DNA of 64,000 nt from Nepenthes gracilis (GCA_033239525.1 BSYO01000003.1:4272001-4336000), one strand, 5' to 3'. Numbered from the stretch's first letter, positions 44,772-58,363 are shown. The notes: generated by a model from the letters alone, not told the origin. Numbers and translations: made by a program.

Positions 44772-46544
44772 GTATGATGTTTAATACATACATGTTATTA
44801 TATTGCTTTATTGCCAGAGTTCTCCATGGTTATCTACTGTGTGCTATTTAGGCTTTTGTGTCTGTAGTGCATGTGCTTTCATTGTAAAGCAAGGGAAACA
44901 CGTTACAAATGTTGCATGTGTTTTCAATGCTCCAAGATAACTTGCTATGTCCAGTTCTTGAAATTCTGTTGATGTTAATTGTTTGCTTGGAAGCTGCGTG
45001 CTTAGCTTCAAAATCCTATTAATTGTGATACACATGGCCTGTGTTACTTTGTCTCTTCCAGTAGTGTTTTTAGTACGAAGAGAAAGTGTTTCTTGATGTT
45101 TGTAAATCACATTTGCGTTTTAGTGTGGGCTACATAGGACAGAAACGGATGCTTTTTTGCAATGGGAGGCTACTTAGGACTGAAATTTGGTTCCTGATAG
45201 CATGCAAACATGCAAAAGATGGAAGGGCCCCTGGCTGTGTAGATAATTATTGTACAAATACACAATTAAGAATTTGGGTTGTGGGAACTATAAGTCTGCT
45301 TAAGCTTTGCATGCTGCTGTTGGATTTAACCAGCTTTCCTGAGCTAGAGCTCAAAGGGTTTGGCGAAGGATGAATTGCTTTTTTGAGAATAGCTCTTCAA
45401 ATGAAATCAATATATGCTTCTTTGGAAATTTTCTTACTTATTTGGTTGAAATGATACGAGACTGTTTTTAATTTTGATACAACAGGGCTAGCTAGAATTT
45501 CGATTATGCTGGTTGCCTATCTTGTTCTTCTGGGTTAATGGCTTCTTACCTTTATTTCATTCACTTCCATTACAATTTTTTTGAGCTTTGTTTCATATAC
45601 AGATGACTTAGATGCTGATTAGCATCTTGTTTGGAAACAATTACTTAAAAGAGTACCAAGAAAAGGTATTTTAGGCTTTAAAAGTTGACTTGTGGGTTGG
45701 TTACTTGAAATTGAAGATAGATGTCCCCTTCTAGTGGAGAGGGAGGGGGCTGGTACATTCAAGCTCAATTGGCAAGTACCTCAAGAATTATGTGTTAGTA
45801 AAAAAATAGAGGGGACACTGACTGCAAGTTGGTGAGACTTTCTGTCCAATGACAAACTTCTGCTGCAACTTTTCGAGGTGGTGATGGTCTTATGCTGGTG
45901 TACTCCATGGCCTGTATGAATAATCATGAGATGCTCTTATGGAGAAAGAAAGGCAGAGAGAGATGATTAAGAGAAGCAAAATAGAGGAGGAGAAAAGTTT
46001 GAAGCACATAGCTGAGATCCTTTAGATACTGAGAAAGAAAATTGAAAAGTGATTGTGCATGAAGGTTGAATATATATTTGATTCACTTTCTTGTATAGGT
46101 GTGTTAGATTCTATATTTTGTTCTTAGCCACTCATTGTGAAGCTACTAGCTCATACTGTTCTTATGACCCATATAATGCGTAATTGATGTAAGTTCCAAT
46201 TCATCTGCACCTCGTACATAAACCTAAATCCGCTTCTACTGTCCTGTGAGTATATCTGAAAAGTGTAACACCTTATTCTGCTAGAATTTTAGCCCTCCCA
46301 GTTCTGTCGTTATCCAGCATGGTACTAATGATGAGTTATGTTCATCTTTTTAGTGGATGTGATGAAAGCCGGAACTACAGTAATACTCCGCAATTCAAAA
46401 ATTGATATGTTCAAGGGATCTATGAGGCTTGCTGTGGACAAATGGGGTCGTGTCGAGGTCACTGAACCAGCCGATTTCACCGTCAAGGAAGATAACAATT
46501 TATCACTGATCGAGTATGAACTCGTGAATGTGGTTGAAGGGTGA
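44549..46544 (+). CDS. OB-fold nucleic-acid-binding protein, At4g28440-like / SOSS-B-like
   Basis: Two coding exons, 44,549-44,771 and 46,354-46,544, join across a GT-AG intron to give 414 nt and 137 residues. The protein reads MAESNPGMRKPVFTKVDQLR, then a strand-rich core (HTLIVKVVDSK, MAECLLGDETGMIIFTARND, AGTTVILRNSKIDMFKGSMR) and LSLIEYELVNVVEG. This matches the small single-domain plant OB-fold family, which is related to the single-stranded-DNA-binding SOSS-B proteins; its exact role in plants is poorly known. No transit peptide or other domain is seen. The length fits the family. AATAAA at 46,583 is a likely poly(A) signal. Frames within the intron (44,844-45,373) are not genes. Confidence 0.93.
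46354..46544 (+). CDS. OB-fold protein coding exon 2
   Basis: Codes residues 75-137 (VDVMKAGTTVILRNSKIDMF onward) and the TGA stop. The acceptor is CATCTTTTTAG. Confidence 0.93.
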
Positions 46545-46582
46545 CTTGCAGTTCAGTAGTCGTTTCTCTCATACCTCCCAAT

Positions 46583-46600
46583 GGAATAAAATAAATAAAT
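46583..46600 (+). terminator. Poly(A) signal of the OB-fold gene
   Basis: AATAAAATAAATAAATAA starts 38 bp after the stop, with overlapping AATAAA motifs. Confidence 0.6.
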
Positions 46601-46842
46601 AACCGAGCTAAATAAAGTGAGTTATATAGTTATTTGCTGGGCATATGTCCAAACTGCTTGGCAAAAGCTCGCCTTTTAGCTAAGAAATCTTACGCCACTA
46701 CATTTGCTGCTGTGAGCCAGCTAGTTCAACATCTGGTTCATACTCACAGGAAGCTGATTCGAGGTAGCAGCTGGCTGTTGAACTTGCTTTGATTTTGTTC
46801 GACTCCTGACTGGTACATTTGGATATCACCCTGTTCTATTGT

Positions 46843-47234
46843 TTAATTTAAAATATGTAAAATGTTTATTCTATAATCACTATTTCTCAAACATTTTGTA
46901 ATTAATCTTAATTCCCATGCCAACTCTTTATCGATATGATGACCCACCTCTCTAATAGTATCCCTGATGACATTTGTGTTGGGCAATAAGCCAAATTCCA
47001 CCCACATGAAACCGGGAAAAACTATGTAACCAATATCAAATTTACGGCCCTTTTGTTTGAGTTTATAAAGAAGTAACCACAGTATTTGGTCACATATACA
47101 AGTGCTGTAGACATCCATTTTTTAAGAGGAAATCCTTCGCTACTAAGGAAAAGCTCTGGCCTCGAGTCTGAACATATATCTACTAGATTCATAGATTCGG
47201 TTATAAATAATTTTTCCTGAGCAAGCTCCTTCAC
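46843..47234 (-). other. Coding-like minus-strand segment, unrecognised
   Basis: Two overlapping minus-strand frames (46,843-47,118 and 47,022-47,234) contain KELAQEKLFITESMNLVDIC, then GFPLKKWMSTALVYVTKYCG. The composition looks protein-like rather than random AT-rich sequence. I do not recognise the family. It could be a decayed gene fragment or an element fragment; there is no clear start, splice sites or promoter. Confidence 0.25.
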
Positions 47235-47269
47235 AACAAATCTATGTAAAAAACCAATATCACCTAGTA

Positions 47270-47700
47270 ACTAAATGAGATAATATAATGAGAAAATGAA
47301 CAATTAACTGATAATATGTTCTATAATCGAAGATAGACCAACATAGTTGAATTTAATGAAGGATGAAACTCAAATTAGACATTCAATGAGTGCTCAAATC
47401 TTTTATTTTTTTCTCTTTTCTCCTCTCTCTTTTTGTACAGCATTCTTTGTTAAAATAGCTCTCAAGATTGCCCAAAAAATATGAACTAGACATTTTATAT
47501 CTGCATTGGTGCATGCATGCTCATCGTGTGCCCATTAGGTGTGACCCTTTTAGGTAACCCACGCACGCGTTCTCTTCATGCATGCGTTAGGCATGAAATG
47601 CTGCTGCATTTCACACGTACACCTTTTAGGCTTGATCATTCTATCCTAGAGTGCATCAGTGCTCGTCCTGCGCCATCGTATACCAATTTCCTACTGAGCA
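47270..47700. repeat. Decayed LTR-like sequence related to that at 29,320-29,640
   Basis: A TCTCTCTT-rich stretch followed by GGTGCATGCATGCTCATCGT, GTGTGCCCATTAGGTG and ACGCACGCGTTC parallels the order of motifs at 29,320-29,640 inside the carbonic anhydrase intron. The divergence is high. Confidence 0.4.
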
Positions 47701-47979
47701 AATCCTCATACTCATTACAAGTGAATAACTAAATGACATATCTAATAGATGTGGGATTTAGAAGGGAGACACTAAAAATTTAACCAAATTTTTTTCATCA
47801 CGTTTTGGTAACACTTCACCACTCCGGTGACCAACTAAGCTCATGCCCATTGGCAACTTTCCCTCCACCAGCTTCTAGAAGATTAATGCTAAGAGTAGTT
47901 ATGTAACAGTACAGAAGGGATGTGTTAAAAGAAAGATGTATTTTTGAGCAAATTTTTTTTTTTAATAAGTTTGATGAAC

Positions 47980-47980
<1 letters not shown>

Positions 47981-48022
<42 letters not shown>
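47981..48022 (+). repeat. ATT microsatellite
   Basis: About 14 ATT units. Confidence 0.9.
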
Positions 48023-48023
<1 letters not shown>

Positions 48024-49940
48024 GCATTGCACTGTCTTTCAGCTATCTAAACAAACATACTCTGAATTAGGCTGGTTTTACATGTGTGGTCGGGTCAGAT
48101 AGCCCACTGACCCATAAATGTTGGAGCATTCATTTACATTGGACACTTTTGTAAAAATATTTAAAATGGATGTAATTTTTAACTTAGCAGCCCATTGTAT
48201 TATTATTTGATAAATCAAATTGTCTATATTGACCGTTTATATTAAAAAATAATATTTATAAATTTTTTAAAATTATTTTTAATGCATTTTCTATTTTTTA
48301 ATAGAAATAGGCAATAACAATAATCATCATCCTTAAAACCTTTAAATAATAAGCATGGAAAGTGGTGCCCTATTGGCCATTGGATCAGAAGGGGAGGCAA
48401 GAGGGATTTTGGGGGGGGAGGGGGCATATATCTCCATTGGGAGATGTATCATAGAGGAAAAATGGAGTTGCCATATTTTCAATTTTTATAATTAAATAAA
48501 AGTTTAATGATAAAGATTTCAAAGTATAAAAGTTTATAATTTTTATAGATTTTTTTATAATATTAATATTTATTAAATATTTAATTTAATAATTAAAAAT
48601 TTTGCAAAAACAGTTATTTAATTAATTTTTTTAAAGTTTTAAATTTAATTTGTTAAATTTTTTTATTCAACAGATAAGATCAATAAAGATCCAGCATCCT
48701 CAACCCAAATCAAGGAAAGAGGGCCCACTAGTGCCACCCTCTCCCTGTCGGGCTTATAAATATGAGTGGGTGGGTGTTATTGGCCTCATGGCCACTCTTA
48801 ACTTTGTTATATTAATGACAATGCTTAGAAATACAAAAGAAAAGAAGACATGGATAACTTATAGAAATGGGGAGACTGAGGTGATCTTCATTTTCTAAAT
48901 AGATAAGATTAATTATCATAATTTAATTATTTTAAAATAATTTAGTTTAATTATTTTTAAAATTAATTAAATTATAATTATTTATTTAAAAATAATTGAC
49001 TAAGATACAAAAAAATGAGCATCTCTATCTCTTTAAAAAATAGGGTTCTATGAAATTTTGAGGGATTATTATTGATGTAAGTTGTATTAGAGATAAAATA
49101 CCATAGAATATAAAATTAATTTATCTCCACTTGGCCATCTTATATTGAGGAAGTTGAATGTATTTTTAATAAATATTGACAATATTTTACAAGGAAAAAA
49201 TAAATAGAACCCTCAAAAGAGCTCAGGGTAAGAGATGCAGTGGTTAAATCTCTTTTGTTTTCTGCATAGATTCCTGATTTAATGACCTAAGAAAGATAAA
49301 GAAAAGTATTTGATTTTTTTATCTAGTTGCCAAGATAGCAAAAGATTTCATTGAAAAAAAAATTCAAAAAAATAAAATTCTTAATAATTTTAATTTCTCT
49401 TATGATATAAAAAAGTCATTTTATTAAAAAATTTTAAAAAACACAACTTTTTTATACTTTAAAACTATATTATAAAATAAATCATATAATAGGTGATAAA
49501 ACAGTTATAATGATCAAATAGCAGTAATAAAAGTTTTTTAAATTTATCCAACTACACTGTTTTTGTGGTGATAATGTTTTCTAAAAATCGAGATTGATAC
49601 GAAATAAACAGCTAGCCAAAAAAAAAAAAAACTAAATTGAAAAAAGAGCTCTAAATCTATTTTAGCTCAGTATATCAAAGTTTGGTAGAAATAAGTTAAA
49701 CAAATTGCCATCCAAATAAGTGATCAACCCATTATGTCATCACGCTCGAACTTTGAATGTATATTAGTTGCATGAAATTATTTTGCCGATTGTTCATTCA
49801 ATTCTTAGTTGAATGAACATTTTATCAGTCAGTCACATCAGTATATGATCATGTAAAAGATATTAATATTTCTATGAAAGTGATCTACCTAATTGCTTAT
49901 ACTTCCAAATTGTATTCGTTTGCATTACGCAAGCCCCTGC
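48023..49940. other. AT-rich intergenic region, no supported gene
   Basis: Mostly AT-rich with poly-A/T runs. 48,440-48,700 has a composition and motifs (TTTAATGATAAAG, AATATTAATATTTATTAAAT) similar to the MITE core at 25,020-25,150, but no clear inverted ends. An 82-codon frame at 48,650-48,898 is not supported. Confidence 0.4.
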
Positions 49941-49945
49941 GTCAC

Positions 49946-50210
49946 TTAGAACTGCACTAAAGCTAGGAAGGAATTTTGGATGGATGGTAGGGTATATATT
50001 TGGGAGAGTGACCTTTCCCTGTGGACCGAAGTCCCACGTTGTAGGGACAGAAGGCCATGAGAGCCCTGAGAACGGCCTTTGCACTCTTTAAAAGTCACCC
50101 GCACTAGAGTTTTAGGCGTGATTGAGTGAGTGGTATCTTGCATGGGTGTTGGTAGTGGTTCTGCTCCATCTGGACCACCGTACGTAAGTCTTGGATGAAT
50201 TAGTCGATTC
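49946..50210. other. GC-richer island of unknown nature
   Basis: About 260 bp of balanced composition within AT-rich sequence. It contains GTCCCACGTTGTAGGGAC (a short hairpin) and a TATA-like CTTTAAAAG about 45 bp further on. I compared it by eye with plant U snRNAs and 7SL RNA and found no match. An LTR or MITE fragment is the simplest reading. Confidence 0.3.
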
Positions 50211-50339
50211 ATTTTTTTAAAAAATATATATATAAAAAAATTACATGTAAATCTATTAATAGTTAAATTAAATTTTTTTATTGATCTCATAAATTTTTTT
50301 TTATGATTCGCTTTGATATGTTTCAAAATTTTGAATTAA

Positions 50340-53300
50340 TTTATAATTTAGGGGTCCGTCTAGTCTTACTTGACTGTATGAATAATAATGGGTTTGGTCT
50401 TTGAATTCGAATTCGAATCCTGCATCTACCAATAAAATAAATTAGAGTTGAGAGATATACGAGACTTTCTTCTTGGTGTATCTTCTAATAATCAAATCAG
50501 TAATCTTTTTATTCAGATTAGAAAAATGATGATGAAGTAAATGATTTTAGAATGATTTTAGATATACTAATATCATGGTATGAATGATTTTACAATTGTT
50601 ATCTCCGACTTTAGAATATCTTCAAAATTGTATAAGAGATTGAAAAAATCACATCATTTAAGAAAAAACTATTGAAAAATGTCGAGTTCTTGATTTATTT
50701 TTTAAGGGGATGGTGGACCGTTATTTGTAACAAAAATCTTCATTCACCGATTTAAATTTAGAACGGATAACCTATTTTCTAAAGTTTTACATTTTTTTTA
50801 ATATAAAGATGTTGAATCCCAAATCCTCATCGATCATAGATCTACATAATTAAATACCAACAATATAAAGAGAGAGAGATATAATTTTTAAGTTGACAAA
50901 AAATAAAATAGAAAAGGGGCAGAGGAGGGAAGACGTTTATGCACAAATATATAAACATAGGACCCAAAATTTAAGGTGACAGTAACCTGTCGTTTTAGGC
51001 AAATCTGATGTTTTCACATGGTTTTCTGAAACTCACACAGCCCTCGGATCGCCAACATCAAATCTGAATCACATGGCAATCGACGATCCAGAGGCAATCA
51101 ATCAAAATTACTGGCAATCAAGCATCCCATGCATGTGAATTTTTCTTCAAATAAGATAATAACAAATACACATTAGTATACTCGTATTAAAATAAGATAA
51201 TTTTCTATTTTTTATTATTATTTTTTTGGACAATCTCATAACAAAACACCCCTTTAATAAATATTTTAAAATAATTTTTAGCAACATAATATTTATTTTA
51301 TTTATTAAATTTAACAATATAAATAATTGAGATATTATATTATGTTATTTAAAAGGGTTGATGTGATCCATAGTTACAAAATTAGCATAATGTACTGGCA
51401 AATTAGCTGTAGTAGCAGACTCGTGGACTAGGTGGCTGAAGTCAAAACAACAGGCTTCTTTTTTGAATAATATGGCCTAGTGTCAAGGAAACAATCATAT
51501 ATCTTTTGAGATATTATTTTCAAATAAAATAGATAATTTTAATTTATAATTTTTTCTATATGGATAGAGAGATTTTTTTTTAATTAAAAATAATAATAAA
51601 AAAAATTGTTACCTCTACAGCCATATATGAGAAGTTAATTATAATGGGTCTTCTAGTTATAGAGAGTTGGTTTTACCCAAATAGAGATAGTTTTGCAAAG
51701 TATTTCATCAATGTACAATCTTTTATCATTAATTTTCTGCATACAGATAGGAATTTTCTATATATTTTTTTAAAGAAAAATCATTATTTACAATAATTAT
51801 TTTTATTATTGTTTATTTTGAAACCACCATCCAATGGTGAAAAATCAAATAAGAGGCAATGCTTGTGTCAACTGATACGCATCCATCTAAGTACAATGTA
51901 AATGTACATGTAACAATAACATAGCTATACATCTATATATGAATTCATAGGTCCCTCCATCAACCGTTAGGTCACTTCACTTTTGTTATGATCTTTGCTT
52001 TGTTTTGTCTCTATTTTCTTGTTTTTAAGTCCACAAGTTGGATTGCAAGATTGATTGCTAAATGTTATTTTAATTTTGCCTTTATTCTTTCTCTCTGTAT
52101 ACTCTATGATTTTTTTTTAATTGGGGTAGTTAGTTTCAACTGGTTTACTGATTTTATAGTGTTGAAAAGTTGCCTTCAATGTTATATAGATTTTCGTTAA
52201 TTAGAGATGGTATTAAACTGCTAAACTTGAGTAACTTAAGATTTAGCAGCTCATAATATAAAATTGAATAAATTAGTTGAATATTGATTACAAATAAACT
52301 AAGTACCAAGCTATATGGGGGGCCTTTTCTGTGTAACCTTTTACCATGATGTAACTAAGTAATAAATAAGCCTACAAGGAGCAGGAAAATGGAAAATTGA
52401 TTATTGATAAGTATGGTAGCCATTTAAAAAATAAAAATCAAATACTTAAATGACTCTTAGACTATTGCAGACAAGCTATTAAATGAGTATTTAATAAATT
52501 TGATACTTAAATGACTCGTCTTTATTAAGTCCGCTAATGTGTGAGGATCTGTTAAAAATTTAAATTAATGAAGAACTCTTTAAAAAGTAATTTTTTAAAG
52601 CTTAGTTTGATAAGCAGTTAATAAATACCCAAAAAATTTATTCAAATTTTGAAATGAAATACATCTTTCAATATAGTTTTGATATATATTATAAATAAGA
52701 ATTTCAACCTAGGAGATTCTACATGCCACATATTAAAGTTGGAGCTCAAAAGATGAAAATGAAATTCTGATTTACCATCCAATATTTGAGTTAATAAAAA
52801 ATTAGACAAATTAGAAACTTGAGGTAAAGAAATTAGATATTTTGACTTTTAAATCATAGTGCTCTGTGCTACAAGAATTTTTAGGAAAGAAGATATCTAA
52901 AAGACAAGCTCCTAACTTTTTATATGCATGCATAAAGAGATGTATAATTTATATCGGAATAAGTATTCTAAATTATTTGAATAAAAGTGAGTATTTCAAG
53001 AAATTACTGATCCATCCTATCAATATTTTCATTATTGAAGCATCTAATTAGAATTATGAAGCTAAAGGTACCTATTATGTGTTAATTAGAATGCTTTTAT
53101 TTATGGTGACTCTAGGCCTATTTTGTGCTAGTTGAATAACATTCAAAGATGTTTTTACAATTTTTCTTTTGAAGAATTACTATAAGCTATTCAATAGGAC
53201 ATTCTCTTTTTTTAGAAGTTAGTCTCCTTTCACTAGACAATCATTATCCATCTTAAAAATTAATATATTTTATTAGGTAGTCGTTCTCTAAAAATAATTA

Positions 53301-54900
53301 TCATATTAATGAATGTATGCCGAAGTGGATCTTAATGGAGCAATTATATTTTAGGTACAATTCTCATAGTGGTGCTTGTTAGTTCGTAGCTAATCTGTCG
53401 TGTGATTAGCGATGTTCAATTGATCGCATCCAACTAAGATTTATGATTTGATATTAGGGCTAAGAATTCATCTACCTACACATCTTTTATGATGTGTCAT
53501 TATTCAGACTTGACTAATCTTTTGTATTTCAGTCTCCACCAATTTGCCTAGATTGATAAAACAGTTCCTTTAACCAACTATTTGACAATCTATTTGCTTT
53601 GATAAAATAATTTAACATTCTTATAACTTGATATCCAGAGAGTTTGATGAATCAACAGCTTTATAAAGTGGTCGTTCGACGAGTTGGAGACGGTGCAATT
53701 GCGGCTATAGAATTTGCTAGTGTCTAATATCTGAATTTTATTATTTGTTTGCTAAATTTATTAATTTATAAGTTTTAAATGGTAATAAAATAAATATTAA
53801 AATACCAGCGCTGGGCCATACCCTTTATCTGGTTCTGATAATTTCACGATAATGAAAATATGATTTATGATATTCTGTGGTTTATAATTATTAATTAGTA
53901 CTTCATGTATTAGCAAAACTAATTATTATTTAAAAGATGTTGTTAATATACTTTTAATTCTCACCATTAAATAAAATTTTATGGTGGAGGCTAAAAAATA
54001 TTTTTTAAAAATTATATATAATATTTTTATAAACTTATTTTTATAATATTAATGTCTATTAAATAAATAATCCAATAATAAATAAAAAAATAACCTTTTA
54101 AATAATTTTTAATATTTTAAAATTAAATTATATTCAATAAATAATATAAATATATATTACAGAAGAGATATACCCAGCCAAATCTATGGAAGTTAGCAGA
54201 ATAAGACAGCAGGGCTACGTAATTAATGAGATTGCATTTATTTGAAATAATTTTATCCCATCAATAATACGAAAGACGCTTAATAATTTCCTCATGAAAG
54301 TGCGAGAACGCGTTGTGAGAGAGCCAATAATACAAAACCATCATTCAATAAAAAAATATTCCCCGTGAGAAATAGAGACCACAGATGATTTTATTTAAAA
54401 AATATATTTTTTATTTTTTAATTAAAAAATAATAGATATTGGATGAAGATTTAACGGTTACCGTATGATATCGTATGTATCATATGGTGTCCGTATTGTA
54501 GCACCGATGCTCTCGACCACAAATACCTTGAAATCGCTTTTAAAATTTGTTTTTTAATATTTTTTAGAAATTATTTATATAGCAATTTAAATCAATCTGA
54601 TCGGCTTAATTTAAAGTTTTTTCAGTGTAAAAATAATATTTAAATAAAAATATTATATTTTTTTAAATAAAAGAAAATGTTGAAAATATTTTAAATATTT
54701 TTATAATTCTTTTTTTTTATTAATTATTACAATCAATTATCTGCCCTCCATTTTGAATAATTCTTCTACTTTATCCAATGTTAATTAACAGCTTTTCGTA
54801 ATACAGCAATGCACGATGATGGGGACACGTTGGGGAAGGATTATCCGGTGTTAGCTGGAACATTATTGCATAATTTTTGTATATATATATATTTATGATA
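50340..54900. other. AT-rich intergenic region, no supported gene
   Basis: No protein signature on either strand. Short hydrophobic or lysine-rich frames of 61-70 codons (51,988-52,200 and 52,866-53,051) look like chance openings. An AT-rich MITE-like core (about 53,930-54,165) resembles that at 25,020-25,150. Confidence 0.4.
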
Positions 54901-54905
54901 GGGAC

Positions 54906-55349
54906 TTAGGGATAGCAATTTTGGCTGGTCACATGGCGCATTGAATCGCCTCAACCCGATCATTATGTACAAAATTGATTTGATAAGTCTCGAGATGTTT
55001 TTCAAACAAATCAAAATTAAAATTTTTAAACACGGGATAATTTTAATATCCACTCACTCCGACCTAAAAACTAGCCTTAATCTGTCTCGTTTATAATATC
55101 TTAAAATTATCACAAGATCTACTCTAAATATACCCTAAAATTAATGACTTTACGTTTCAAATCATCATAAAACTTAAATAATATCTAAAATTTAAACTAA
55201 TATTTGAGGTTATTTTTGGTATTTCATATTCAAACCATAAATTTTTATCCCATCGAACAGTGAGAGAAGGATGGGACCAAGATTAATAATTCGGGGTTGG
55301 GGCCGTGGTTGTCTAAACTTGGTCCCGACCTGTCCTTTGCAATCCCTAA
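54906..55349. mobile_element. Possible MITE with TTAGGGATNGCAA inverted ends (about 444 bp)
   Basis: The left end TTAGGGATAGCAATTTTGG is mirrored by the right end TTTGCAATCCCTAA, with one internal mismatch in the first 13 bases. It is internally AT-rich with no coding capacity. The target duplication was not identified. Confidence 0.45.
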
Positions 55350-56735
55350 ATAAGGTGTCTAATTTATTTTATATTAATAAATTAATATAAAAATAAATAA
55401 ATAGATAAATAATGGATGATTTGAAAAAAAATTAAACTTAAATTAAAGATATCCCAAATATTTATGAGAATATATATATCACTGTTTCTGCTGTCATTGT
55501 GTGAGGCATTAGGCTTATTCAGTGTCATATACCACTGTTTTCTTTACTGCCATAAAATAAAAATAAATATAAATTAAACTAAAATATTATGATCAATATG
55601 TTCTGATAATCTGTCTCTAGGCCTTTACGCTTCACATTTCTGTTGAGTCCCAATTCAATTTTCAGTATTTATTTTCTTTTAATGCTTACAATTAATGCCA
55701 AAAAAATAAAGATAAAAATATTAAAATTGAACCATAATTATTACTGATAACGATTTATTCATATTATTTATAGAGTATATACTTTTAAAATGGATCCATG
55801 GTCCAGATTTAAATGATTAAACAGTAAAATTTTAAATTATTATTAGATAAAGTCCGCTCTAAAAACTTATTTCCAACGTTTTATTCAATTTAAAGTGATA
55901 AATGATTTTATTTATTTTTTTAACATCTGCGTAGAGTTTTTAATTTTTTAATTTGTTTGCTTTAACTTCGATTATTGATTATTTTTTACTAATTGTTAAA
56001 CTTTTTATAAAAGTTTTTAGACTTTGTTTTGTGCTTGGCTAACTAATGAAAAGGCTATAAACATATGTTTATTTTTTATGTATTTATGAATTAAGGGCTT
56101 GATCTTAAATAAATACAACTTGATAAAAATATTTAATTTAGATAATCTGATTTAAGGCATAGCGTGCCACAAATAATAAATATAAAAGGCTCTTTATTAA
56201 ATATTTAAGAGAACTTCTTTGATATTGAGATCACTATTAGTTCAAGTCGATAAAATATACAAAGAGTTGTATACTGATTTGAATCAAATAACAAGAATGT
56301 TTGTTCAAGCATTGATGGGGGGCCAAGTTACTACTTAGGAAGCTCGGTCATACTTTTAGTAACTAAACGATTGATACTTTGACTAAACGTCTATATTATA
56401 TGTGGATGTTGAATGATGACTTTTATCTTAAGAGTGTTATATCAAATTTCTACTTTCTATTCACTATAAAATTATATTTTTGATGATTTTTTTTTTTACA
56501 TAAATATCTGATTCTATAGGTGAAATTTTCAAGTTGATATATTAACACTCCACCTTTAAGATGTTTCGTGATTAGAAATTGATAAAGTTCTTAAACCTGT
56601 TTTAGTTATGTGACAATATAGATTCTGTATAGTGTTAGTGATAGTAAATATACGATTTTCATCGTGTTTTGTGACACTCAAGTTAAGTGAATTATTTAAA
56701 TACCTAAAAAGAGTACATTATATTTTTTTTAAAAC
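55350..56735. other. AT-rich intergenic region, no feature seen
   Basis: No protein signature, RNA gene or clear repeat structure. Confidence 0.4.
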
Positions 56736-56977
56736 AGGCACTTGGGGGATGGAATTTCAAAAGGGTAATAGCCTCTGTTTTGTTCCAAAGAATTGCAGTT
56801 GAGGATTGAATTTGTAATCTAATGTCTCCTCCGCTTGGGGATGAATGAAAGAATAGCCGTTAGTCAGAAGGGGTGGATCAATAGCCTCTTTTTGTTCCAA
56901 ATCAATTGTTCAATTAGCTCTTATTAAATATTCCCTTTATTGGCATTGTAGGTGGTGTTCTTCGGCGTGACAAGCAT

Positions 56978-57513
56978 ACATTCTCCAAACATGCAAACAC
57001 GCTGCGGCCCGTGCCCATCCCAAATAATGTTGTAATATTCCAAGTCGTCTCACCATCAAATTATGCAAAGATTATCACTTAGATAGGATGAATGAAAGAA
57101 TATTATTTTTCTTAGACCCAAGGCAGATAGTCATTTTCTTTTCCCCATGTAAATAAGGTAGGTGGATCAAGTTGACTAAGGTATCATAACTATTAATTTG
57201 AAGATTTAATTTTCCTTCCTTATAAATTTCCCAAATTTGATGATCCATCAGTACCTATTAAGTTCAATTAGCTCTTATTAAATATTCCCTTTAAAAAGGA
57301 AAAGAGAATTTATGATAAAAATGGCATTGTTACCGTACTGTTTGAAAAAGGTGATTATTGATCTAATATTAAAAATACAAACACATATTTATTGAAAATT
57401 AGGATTTTAATTCATTTTATTTAGTTAAATTTATTTATCTTATTTGGTATTTTTTTCCCAATTGTTTCTCTTTTTTATGATGGAATATTTTTTAAGAGAA
57501 TTAGTTATAAATT
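56978..57513. repeat. Direct duplication, unit A (about 536 bp)
   Basis: It starts ACATTCTCCAAACATGCAAA and ends TTAAGAGAATTAGTTATAAA. It has the same order of segments as unit B, with internal deletions. A shorter upstream stretch, TTCAATTAGCTCTTATTAAA, occurs at both 56,911 and 57,263. Confidence 0.85.
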
Positions 57514-58253
57514 ACATTCTCCAAACATGCAAACACGCTGCGGCCTGTGCCCATCTGATAATGTTGGCGTAATATTCCAAGTGTCGGCGACTCTCACCAA
57601 AGCCCCAACTTCATTATGCATCCTATTGTGATATCGGATCAAAAAAATATAGATACAAAATGGGCAGGCAACTCTCCTCGAGTCCAGGCTCTTGTGAGTC
57701 AGTTAGCCTTATCATTATTTTTCTTAGACCCAAGGCATATACAATTCCAACAGCTTATTTTCTTTTCCTTTTTTTTTCATAAATAGGAATAAGCATCAGC
57801 AGTAAGTTTTGAGGCACGTCAAATTGACTAAGTGACATATATACAGTAACTATTAATAATTGAAGATTTAATTTTCCTTCCTTACAGAGTAAATTTCCCA
57901 AATTTGATCGTTGTGTTATCCATCAGTCCCTCATATATGCTTCAATTAATCAAAACACTTGACCAAAATGACTGTGAAGGGTCTCCTAATGATTATGTTG
58001 ATTTTTTCTCATAAAAAAAAAGGAAAAGAGAATTTATGATAAAAATCAAAAGTACAAAATTTTGTTACCGTACTGTTTGAAAAAGGTGATTATTGATCTA
58101 ATATTAAAAATACAAACACATATTTATTGAAAATTAGATTAGAATTTAATTCATTTTATTTAGTTAAATTTATTTATCTTATTTAGGTATTTTTTTCCCA
58201 ATTGTTTCGCTTTTTTATGATGGAATATTTTTTAAGAGAATTAGTTATAAATT
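57514..58253. repeat. Direct duplication, unit B (about 740 bp)
   Basis: It directly abuts unit A, shares both ends with it and has the same internal order. The segment about 58,065-58,250 is almost identical to 57,333-57,512. Confidence 0.85.
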
Positions 58254-58363
58254 CCACTCCGTAAAAATACAAGAAGACAGATAAATAATAATTTTTAATT
58301 TCCTTAGACACGAACTTGATTCAAAAGTTATAATATGCACAAAGCTGATATAAAAGGGCCGAG

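Noticed and set aside
50340..50425. Possible tRNA-derived SINE (GGGTCCGTCTAG start, TTCGAATCC)
   Set aside because: Spacing and stem pairing do not fit a tRNA, and no poly-A tail or target duplication was seen.
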